DNA of 64,000 nucleotides from Neorhizobium lilium (lineage in GTDB: Bacteria > Pseudomonadota > Alphaproteobacteria > Rhizobiales > Rhizobiaceae), in the NCBI RefSeq assembly GCF_004053875.1, contig NZ_SBIP01000002.1, positions 124,001-188,000 of the forward strand. The letters are read 5' to 3'. Within the stretch, counting starts at the first letter, position 1. Every line of letters starts with the position of its first letter. A program made the translations under genes and the position numbers. The notes below the pieces were generated by a model. The model saw only the letters and a list, made by a program, of their open reading frames with translations. It did no database searches and was not told where the DNA came from. Below, in pieces: positions 53,818 through 60,578 of this stretch.

Positions 53818-54333
53818 ATGTTCGACCAAACTCAACACTACAGTTTCTCATCCCTGCGGGAGAATATCGTTGAGCATCTATTTGTCGGATTAGCCCTTCA
53901 GCGGCTTTGGGCACATGGAATAGTTGATGTTGAAATTCTGAGGTCAGAATTTGACGCTTACGGCTATGACCTTGTTGTTAGCCGGGGAAACCTAGTCCGG
54001 CACGTCCAGTTGAAGTCCGGCACGTCTCCAAAGAAAATTTCAGTTTCTACACTTCTGAGCCAACGTCCAAGCGGTTGCGTCGTATATATTTTAATAGACG
54101 ACAAGTTAAACCTCAATTCCTTCTTGTTCTATGGCTCTGAGCAAGGCTCCCCTTTGCCAGACTTGGAGAGCATGAAGACGACGAAGCGCGCTACCGCCAA
54201 TAGCCTAGGAGTGAAGCCGCTCCGAGAAAACCACCGAGATTTGCTACCCTCCGCTTTTAGTAAAGTAGACAACTTAGAGCGTCTTCTGGAATTACTGCTG
54301 GGGTGCCAGCTGGATGAATCTAATGACAGCTGA
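53818..54333 (+). CDS. PD-(D/E)XK nuclease-like protein, AT-richer insert
   Basis: The 171-residue protein has a nuclease-type core: Glu in SLRENIVEHLF, then GYDLVVSR and RHVQLKSG, i.e. E...D...QXK. Its composition is about 47% GC versus about 62% for neighbours, suggesting recent acquisition. It starts only 10 bases after mtgA and its 3' end overlaps the RACo start, in the place where related clusters would join mtgA directly to RACo. ATG 53818 has a weak ribosome site. Biological role unknown. Confidence 0.72.
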   Translation: MFDQTQHYSFSSLRENIVEHLFVGLALQRLWAHGIVDVEILRSEFDAYGYDLVVSRGNLVRHVQLKSGTSPKKISVSTLLSQRPSGCVVYILIDDKLNLNSFLFYGSEQGSPLPDLESMKTTKRATANSLGVKPLRENHRDLLPSAFSKVDNLERLLELLLGCQLDESNDS

Positions 54334-56347
54334 TCCCCTCGTCCTCTTCATGCCCTCGGGCAAGCGCGGCCGCTTTCCCCTGGGCACATCCGTGCTGGAT
54401 GCGGCGCGCCAGCTCGGCGTCTATGTCGAGAGCGTGTGCGGCGGACGCGCCACCTGCGGACGCTGTCAGGTCTCGGTTCAGGAAGGCCATTTCGCCAAGC
54501 ACGGCATCACCTCCGCCGATGACCACCTCTCGCCGGTCGGACCGAAGGAAGAGCGTTACGACCGGGTCCGCGGGCTGCCCGACGGCCGTCGCCTCTCCTG
54601 CTCGGCCCAGATCCTCGGCGACCTCGTCATCGACGTTCCGCAGGACACGGTGATCAATGCGCAGGTGGTGCGCAAGGCCGCTGACGCGAGGGTTTTCGAC
54701 CGTAATCCAGCCGTGCGTATGTGCTATGTCGAGGTCGAAGAGCCCGACATGGAAAAGCCGCTCGGCGACCTCGACCGGTTGCTCGCTGCACTCGCTACCG
54801 AATGGCAGTTCGAGGATGTGGAGGTCGATTTCCACCTTATGCCTCAGGTCCAATCCATCCTGAGGAAGGGCGAGTGGAAAGTGACGGCTGCGATCCACAA
54901 GGACCGCGACGACGACCGCCCTCGCCTCATCGCGCTCTATCCAGGCCTTAAGAATGAAGCCTACGGCATTGCCTGCGACATCGGCTCCACGACGATCGCC
55001 ATGCACCTTTCGTCGCTTCTCTCGGGCCGGACAGTCGCTTCCGCCGGCACGTCCAATCCGCAGATCCGCTTCGGCGAAGACCTGATGAGCCGCGTCTCCT
55101 ACGTGATGATGAACCCGGACGGTCGCGAAGCGATGACCATCGCCGTTCGCGACGCGCTGAACGGCCTTATCGACAAGGTCTGCGAGCAGGGAAGCGTCGC
55201 GCGCACCGACATTCTCGACAGCGTCTTCGTCGGTAACCCGATCATGCACCACCTTTTCCTCGGCATCGATCCGACGGAACTTGGCGGCGCACCGTTTGCG
55301 CTTGCCGTCTCCGGCGCCGTAAAGCTGAAGTCGCAGGACATCGGCCTGCCCATGAACGAGGGCACCCGCACCTATGTGCTGCCCTGCATTGCTGGCCATG
55401 TGGGGGCGGATGCAGCCGCTGCAACGCTTTCGGAAGGGCCGCACCGCCAGGAAGAGATGATGCTGATGGTCGACATCGGCACGAATGCGGAAATCGTGTT
55501 GGGCAATGCGTCCCGCGTCGTTGCCGCCTCCTCGCCCACCGGCCCCGCCTTCGAGGGCGCCGAAATATCCTCCGGCCAGCGGGCCGCGCCGGGAGCGATC
55601 GAGCGTGTCCGCATCGACCCCCTGACCCTCGAGCCGCGCTTCCGCATCATCGGTGTCGAACCCTGGTCAGACGAACCTGGCTTCGCCGAAGAGGCAGCCT
55701 CGATCGGCATCACCGGCATATGCGGATCCGGTATTATCGAAGTCATCGCCGAGATGTTCCTTGCAGGAATCATCTCTGAAGACGGTGTTGTCGAAGGATC
55801 GTTGGCGGAACGTTCGTCCCGGATTCTGGAGAACGGCCGCACCTTCTCCTACCTGCTGCATGACGGCTCACCCCGCATCACCATCACCCAGAACGACGTA
55901 CGCGCGATCCAGCTCGCCAAGGCCGCACTTTATGCCGGCGTGAAGCTGCTGATGGACAAGCAGGGCGTGAACCATGTCGATCGGATTGGGCTCGCAGGCG
56001 CCTTCGGAACCTTCATCGACCCGAAATACGCGCTGGTGCTTGGTCTCGTTCCCGACTGCGATCTCGCCAAGGTCAAGGCTGTAGGGAATGCGGCCGGAAC
56101 CGGCGCGAGAATGTGCCTGCTCAATCGCGGCTACCGCCGTGAGATCGAGGAGACAGTGCGACGGATCGACAAGATCGAGACCGCTCTCGAGCCCAAGTTC
56201 CAGGAGCACTTCGTTGCTGCCATGGCCCTCCCAAACAAGGTGGACAGCTTCCCGAACCTCGCCCAGGTGGTCAACCTGCCTGAGCGTAAAACGCTTTCAG
56301 ACGGCGGTGAAGCCGGGGGCCGCAGGCGGCGGCGAAACCGCGAGTGA
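54323..56347 (+). CDS. RACo-type reductive activator of corrinoid proteins (2Fe-2S + ASKHA/DUF4445)
   Basis: The 674-residue protein has an N-terminal ferredoxin-like domain (about residues 1-95; SVCGGRATCGRCQV and RRLSCSAQIL with Fe-S cysteines), a linker, and a C-terminal ASKHA ATPase-like domain (GIACDIGSTTIAMHL, MVDIGTNAEIVLG, ICGSGIIEVIAEM, GLAGAFGTFIDPKYA). RACo proteins reduce inactive Co(II) corrinoid to Co(I) using ATP. The C-terminus GGEAGGRRRRRNRE is Arg-rich. ATG 54314 is three codons upstream; the true start is ambiguous. Confidence 0.88.
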   Translation: MTADPLVLFMPSGKRGRFPLGTSVLDAARQLGVYVESVCGGRATCGRCQVSVQEGHFAKHGITSADDHLSPVGPKEERYDRVRGLPDGRRLSCSAQILGDLVIDVPQDTVINAQVVRKAADARVFDRNPAVRMCYVEVEEPDMEKPLGDLDRLLAALATEWQFEDVEVDFHLMPQVQSILRKGEWKVTAAIHKDRDDDRPRLIALYPGLKNEAYGIACDIGSTTIAMHLSSLLSGRTVASAGTSNPQIRFGEDLMSRVSYVMMNPDGREAMTIAVRDALNGLIDKVCEQGSVARTDILDSVFVGNPIMHHLFLGIDPTELGGAPFALAVSGAVKLKSQDIGLPMNEGTRTYVLPCIAGHVGADAAAATLSEGPHRQEEMMLMVDIGTNAEIVLGNASRVVAASSPTGPAFEGAEISSGQRAAPGAIERVRIDPLTLEPRFRIIGVEPWSDEPGFAEEAASIGITGICGSGIIEVIAEMFLAGIISEDGVVEGSLAERSSRILENGRTFSYLLHDGSPRITITQNDVRAIQLAKAALYAGVKLLMDKQGVNHVDRIGLAGAFGTFIDPKYALVLGLVPDCDLAKVKAVGNAAGTGARMCLLNRGYRREIEETVRRIDKIETALEPKFQEHFVAAMALPNKVDSFPNLAQVVNLPERKTLSDGGEAGGRRRRRNRE

Positions 56348-56401
56348 CGCTGTTGCGGCCCGAGCCCCCGTTTAGCCCGAACTCGCCTCAGATAACGGAT
56401 T

Positions 56402-57298
56402 TCACGCTGCTGCCGAAACAACGGTGCTGAACGAGTCACGTATGCTTTCCGCCACCGCCTTGGCCGGTACGGACAATTGCGGCGCCGTCAGAAGCCGGAT
56501 ATCGAAATTCAGCAGTTCGGGCATTCCTTCCTTGGCTCCGAGGATCTGCATGTCGTCGGTGACGTAAGATAGCGGAAAAGGCGCGATGGCGAGGTCCGAC
56601 AGGACCGCTGCGCGCTGCGCCATCGTATGGGCGCTTGCATAAGCAACCCGATAAGGGCGCTTGTTCTTCTCGAGCTGAGCAAGGGCATCCTGACGCCAGA
56701 CGCAACCATCTTCCCACACCGAAATCGGCAGCGGGTCTCGGAGATAGGCCGTTCCGCACTTGGCGCCCGCCCATACAAGCTTCTCGGTATGGATAAGTTC
56801 GCCACCGGTCGGAAATGGCCGTGTGGCGCAGTTGATCAGCGCCAGATCCAGCCGCTGCTCATCGATGCGCTTCTTGAGCGCCAGGCTCATGTCGACCGTG
56901 ACATCCACCATGATGCCAGGAAAGTTCTCCCCGAAATGCTTGAGTATCTTCGGAAGCAGACGCTCGCCGATATCGTCCGGCGCTCCGAGCCGCACCACGC
57001 CGGCAAGCTCGGGCATCACGAACCGGGATACCGCCTCGTTGGAAAGCGCCAGCATGCGCCGGGCATAGGACAGGAGCATTTCTCCATGCTGGGTGAGCGT
57101 CACGGAGCGGGCGTCGCGAAGAAAAAGCGTTGTTTTGAGCTGTTCCTCCAGCTTCTTGATCTGCATGGAAACAGCTGATGGCGTCCGCAGCACCGCCTCG
57201 GCAGCTGTCGAGAAATTGCCGGTCTCTGCAATTGCGACGAAGGTGCGCAACACGTCGTTATCGAGCAGAGGAAGCGGCGGGCGGAAAGGAACAGTCAT
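56402..57298 (-). CDS. LysR-family transcriptional regulator
   Basis: The 298-residue protein has the LysR helix-turn-helix (TGNFSTAAEAVLRTPSAVSM, about residues 29-48) and a substrate-binding domain ending near FSTVVSAAA. The ATG at 57298 follows GGAGAGCCGC. It is convergent with the RACo gene and divergent from a DUF1127 gene 210 bases away, the normal pattern of LysR target genes. Effector unknown. Confidence 0.9.
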   Translation of the reverse strand: MTVPFRPPLPLLDNDVLRTFVAIAETGNFSTAAEAVLRTPSAVSMQIKKLEEQLKTTLFLRDARSVTLTQHGEMLLSYARRMLALSNEAVSRFVMPELAGVVRLGAPDDIGERLLPKILKHFGENFPGIMVDVTVDMSLALKKRIDEQRLDLALINCATRPFPTGGELIHTEKLVWAGAKCGTAYLRDPLPISVWEDGCVWRQDALAQLEKNKRPYRVAYASAHTMAQRAAVLSDLAIAPFPLSYVTDDMQILGAKEGMPELLNFDIRLLTAPQLSVPAKAVAESIRDSFSTVVSAAA

Positions 57299-57508
57299 GC
57301 GGCTCTCCATCAATTTTATTGAATGTTATGACCATATCATTTCGTTTGATTGAAAGTCAAACCGGGTCATAATCACAAACATCGGATAGCAGCCACAGAA
57401 TACCAAACAGAATTTCATAAGTGGCATCATCTTCATCCGATTGATTGATGAATTGGCAGTGTTCCCTCTCCCAGTCTCGCTGCCATGAAACACCCAAGGA
57501 GCAAGTTC

Positions 57509-57709
57509 ATGACTACCATCACCTATCTGCCAGGCTCTTCCCGCGACGCCCCAAGGCCCACCACCCTTCGCTTGTTTGCCCGACCTTTCCTGCGCCTGCG
57601 GGACCAATGGCACAGGCGCGAAACCGAAAAGATGCTTGAGTCCCTTCCTGCCGACATTCGCAAGGACATTGGCTGGCCGACCAGCGCCTCGGGACCTGCC
57701 GCACGATGA
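57509..57709 (+). CDS. DUF1127 small protein
   Basis: The 66-residue product ends with the DUF1127 core, here RRETEKMLESLPADIRKDIG, preceded by FARPFLRLRDQWHR. Arg-rich DUF1127 proteins in alphaproteobacteria bind RNA and affect phosphate and carbon uptake or RNA maturation. GGAGCAAGTTC precedes the ATG. The intergenic space to the LysR gene is AT-rich and includes GAATGTTATGACCATATCATTT as a candidate operator area (within 57323-57350). Confidence 0.88.
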   Translation: MTTITYLPGSSRDAPRPTTLRLFARPFLRLRDQWHRRETEKMLESLPADIRKDIGWPTSASGPAAR

Positions 57710-57797
57710 TCGACCAAATGCCTCGGAGATGAGGTCCGCCATTAGTGGTGGGCCTCAGTGAACCTTCTCGACCTGGTCCGTTCGCCAATACCTGCCG

Positions 57798-57819
57798 TTG
57801 CGACCGGTACATGTCGCAA
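57798..57819. promoter_or_regulatory. Inverted TTGCGAC/GTCGCAA operator upstream of the GlxA-type regulator gene
   Basis: TTGCGAC (57798-57804) and GTCGCAA (57813-57819) form a perfect 7-bp inverted repeat with an 8-base spacer. TGTCGT at 57834 and TGTCGC at 57875 are further partial copies. AraC/GlxA-type regulators such as ArgR of Pseudomonas are known to use TGTCGC half-sites, which suggests autoregulation. Confidence 0.5.
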
Positions 57820-57935
57820 ATATTTTATCGCGCTGTCGTTGGAGCCCCTTCTCTGCAACGTTTTTCCATGTCAATGTCGCTTTTAAAGTATCCCTGCCTG
57901 ATGAGGCTGAGGATGCGTAAAAGGGGAACCAAAGC

Positions 57936-58964
57936 ATGGACATCACAAGCAGAAGCCCGGGAAAGAAGCGCGCCCTGGTGTTCTTTCTCGTACCGCATTT
58001 CACCATGCTGCCCTTTTCCGCGGCAGTCGAAACGCTCCGCATTGCCAACCGCATGCTGGGTTACTCAGCCTATACTTGGCGGCTCTGTTCCGCCGATGGC
58101 GAGAAGGTCTACTCGTCCAGCGGCATTGGTATAGAGGTCAACTCGTCGCTTGCCGACGAGCGCCGCAATCTCAGTGGTGAGAACCGTCCCAACATGGTGC
58201 TGGTCTGTTCCGGCATTTATGTTGAGGAATTTCAGAACAAGTCCGTGCATGCCTGGCTACGCGAAACCTATAACCGCGGGATCGCCGTGGGCAGCCTTTG
58301 CACCGGCGCGCATGTTCTGGCACAGGCGGGACTGCTCAACGGCAAACGCTGCGCGATCCATTGGGAGAACCTTCCCGGATTTGCCGAGGCTTTCCCACAA
58401 GCCGAGGTCTATGCTGACCTCTACGAAGTCGACGGCAATCTCTATACCTGCGCGGGCGGTACGGCGTCGCTCGACATGATGCTGAACCTGATCGGCCAGG
58501 ATTTCGGCGAGAATCTCGTCAACCGCGTCTGCGAACAGCAGCTAACCGACAGGGTGCGCAATCCCCACGATCGCCAGCGGCTGCCGCTGCGGGCTCGCCT
58601 TGGCGTACAAAACAGCAAGGTGCTTTCCATTATCGAGCTTATGGAAAACAACCTGTCGGAACCCTTGTCGTTGGTCGAGATCGCTGATGATGTCGGTCTG
58701 TCGCGCCGCCAGATCGAGCGGCTGTTCAGGCAGGAAATGGGTCGTTCACCCGCACGCTATTACCTAGAGATACGCCTCGACCGAGCACGTCACCTGCTCG
58801 TCCAGTCGTCAATGCCGGTGGTGGAGGTGGCTGTCGCCTGCGGTTTCGTCTCCGCATCGCATTTTTCAAAATGCTACCGCGAAGTCTATAACCGCTCGCC
58901 GCAGCAGGAGCGCGCCGAGCGCAAGCTCACCATGAACACAATGAGAACCGGTGTGGTGGTCTGA
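57936..58964 (+). CDS. GlxA-family AraC-type regulator (GbdR-like)
   Basis: The 342-residue protein has a DJ-1/PfpI-like sensor domain (about residues 12-200, with GSLCTGAHVLAQAGLLNG) and a C-terminal AraC HTH pair (about 225-320, LVEIADDVGLSRRQIERLFR and GFVSASHFSKCYREVYNRSP). This architecture is shared with GbdR, the glycine betaine/dimethylglycine-responsive activator of Pseudomonas, and its location beside dimethylglycine dehydrogenase supports a betaine-related role (inference). AAAAGGGG precedes the ATG. Confidence 0.87.
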   Translation: MDITSRSPGKKRALVFFLVPHFTMLPFSAAVETLRIANRMLGYSAYTWRLCSADGEKVYSSSGIGIEVNSSLADERRNLSGENRPNMVLVCSGIYVEEFQNKSVHAWLRETYNRGIAVGSLCTGAHVLAQAGLLNGKRCAIHWENLPGFAEAFPQAEVYADLYEVDGNLYTCAGGTASLDMMLNLIGQDFGENLVNRVCEQQLTDRVRNPHDRQRLPLRARLGVQNSKVLSIIELMENNLSEPLSLVEIADDVGLSRRQIERLFRQEMGRSPARYYLEIRLDRARHLLVQSSMPVVEVAVACGFVSASHFSKCYREVYNRSPQQERAERKLTMNTMRTGVVV

Positions 58965-58973
58965 TTATAACGG

Positions 58974-59567
58974 TTACACCATGGCCGCGATGAGGTGGTC
59001 CGAAAAGACCTGGTTGCGGCCGTTGTTCTTGGCCATGAACAGGAATTGTTCTGCCGCGTTCAGATAATTGTCGAAGGTTTCCGGACCGTGGACTTCGGCA
59101 ACGCCGATTGACACCGTGACGGAGAGCTTAGCCTCATCGGCCACGATCGCGGTCGAGGCAATTGCCTGCCGCAGATCTTCGCAGAGTAGCGCCGCCGCTT
59201 CGTCATCGAGCCCGATGAGCAGAAGCCCGAACTCCTCTTCGCTCAGTCGGGCCACGATGTGACCTCCATCCATCGCCCGCAGATGCACTGCGATTGCCTG
59301 CAACACCTTGTCGGCTACCTCCTGGCAATGGAGAACAGTGACGCGGTGAAAGTGGTCGATATCGACCAGCGCAACGGCGCAGGGTATGCCTTCTGCAAGA
59401 CACCGATCGACCAGAGGCGTCCCGATGTCATAGAAGCTTGTCAGACCCGGAAGGCCGGTAAGCGAGCAGGCTTTTCCGACATTTGCGCCCCAAAACATTG
59501 AGGCTTGGATCAAGCCGCCCGAAAGAAGGCCGATCTCCGGCTTTTGCTGGCTGTGGATGTAGGGCAC
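58974..59567 (-). CDS. Degenerate GGDEF-domain protein
   Basis: The 197-residue product is essentially one diguanylate cyclase-like domain with PCAVALVDIDHFHRV and VTVSIGVAEVHG, but the active-site loop reads RLSEEEFGLL instead of GGDEF, so catalysis is doubtful. Start is GTG at 59567 after GAGGAAG. It lies 17 bases after the response-regulator gene on the same strand; together they look like a PleD-type REC-REC-GGDEF protein split in two. Confidence 0.82.
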   Translation of the reverse strand: MPYIHSQQKPEIGLLSGGLIQASMFWGANVGKACSLTGLPGLTSFYDIGTPLVDRCLAEGIPCAVALVDIDHFHRVTVLHCQEVADKVLQAIAVHLRAMDGGHIVARLSEEEFGLLLIGLDDEAAALLCEDLRQAIASTAIVADEAKLSVTVSIGVAEVHGPETFDNYLNAAEQFLFMAKNNGRNQVFSDHLIAAMV

Positions 59568-59584
59568 GCGGGCTTCCTCACGTG

Positions 59585-60433
59585 TCAGGCGACGTTCTTG
59601 ACTGCAGCCTCTTTCCGCGCCGAATACATCGAGCGGATCTGGATGAGCGTGTCGAGGTTCTGGTTCACGCGGCAGTAGAACTCCTCGTCGATGAAAGGCC
59701 GCAACATGAAGTCGTTGCCGCCCGCCTTCAGGAAGCGCGCCGAGAGCAGCCGATCCGATGAGGACGAGACGCCGATGATCCGGAGTTCATGAGAGCCGCG
59801 GACGGAACGGATGCGCCGGGTGAGCTCGAAGCCGTCGATATCCGGCATGTTGTAGTCCGTGACCACCAAGCCGATATCGGCATTCTTCTTCAGGATCTCC
59901 AACGCCTTGGCGCCGCTTTCGGCTGCGCTGACGCGGAAATTGTAGCGCTTGAGGCGACTGGTCAGCAGTGCCCGTGCCGTCGGGCTGTCATCGACGATCA
60001 GAACGTGATGGCGATGGTTCGTCAGGAAGCGGCATACCGATTCCGCCAGCATCTCGACCGCAAAGACATTGTCCTTGAGGATGTAGTCCACGATGTCCTT
60101 GGCAAGCAGCTTGTCGCGCATCTCTTGCTGGAACGTGCCGGTGAAAACAACTGTCGGGATCGAAAGATCGACCAGATATTCAAGCGCCTCGCCGTTCTCT
60201 GCTCCGGGCAGATTGATGTTCGAGATCGCCAGGGTAACCGGCTCCGACGACCGGTCATAGGCGAGCTGAAGTTCCTCGAAGTTGCGGCAAATATCGACCT
60301 CGATTCCGAACAGCTCTTTCAGGCGTGTCCCGATCATCGAAGTAAAGACGTTTGAATCCTCAGCCAGCAGAATGCGTGAAGATGCCAGAGATTGGCCGGA
60401 ATACTGCATCCCGGAAATGCCGAGGAATGTCAT
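59585..60433 (-). CDS. Two-receiver-domain response regulator
   Basis: The 282-residue protein has two REC domains. The first (about residues 20-140) has ILLAEDSNVF but the phosphoacceptor position is Asn in LAISNINLPGAENG. The second (about 143-265) is complete: VLIVDDSPTARA, VVTDYNMPDIDGFE, ISVSSSS-type Ser, and the conserved Lys in RFLKAGGNDFML. There is no output domain in the same chain; the adjacent GGDEF-like gene may supply it. Its position near the betaine genes may be chance. Confidence 0.88.
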   Translation of the reverse strand: MTFLGISGMQYSGQSLASSRILLAEDSNVFTSMIGTRLKELFGIEVDICRNFEELQLAYDRSSEPVTLAISNINLPGAENGEALEYLVDLSIPTVVFTGTFQQEMRDKLLAKDIVDYILKDNVFAVEMLAESVCRFLTNHRHHVLIVDDSPTARALLTSRLKRYNFRVSAAESGAKALEILKKNADIGLVVTDYNMPDIDGFELTRRIRSVRGSHELRIIGVSSSSDRLLSARFLKAGGNDFMLRPFIDEEFYCRVNQNLDTLIQIRSMYSARKEAAVKNVA

Positions 60434-60526
60434 GTTGCCCCTATATCGTTACTGTCCCCTGTTGGAACATTTCTACCAACAACCGTTTGCAGAACTGTTA
60501 ATTAGAGGAAGTACAAGCATAGAAAC

Positions 60527-60553
60527 AAAACGGGCAGCCGATTTGACTGCCCG
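60527..60553 (-). terminator. Terminator after the dimethylglycine dehydrogenase gene
   Basis: On the minus strand CGGGCAG and CTGCCCG form a 7-bp stem (60547-60553 with 60531-60537) followed by TTTTG. It lies about 25 bases after the dehydrogenase stop. Confidence 0.75.
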
Positions 60554-60578
60554 CTAGGTCAATAATTCATTACCGGGG

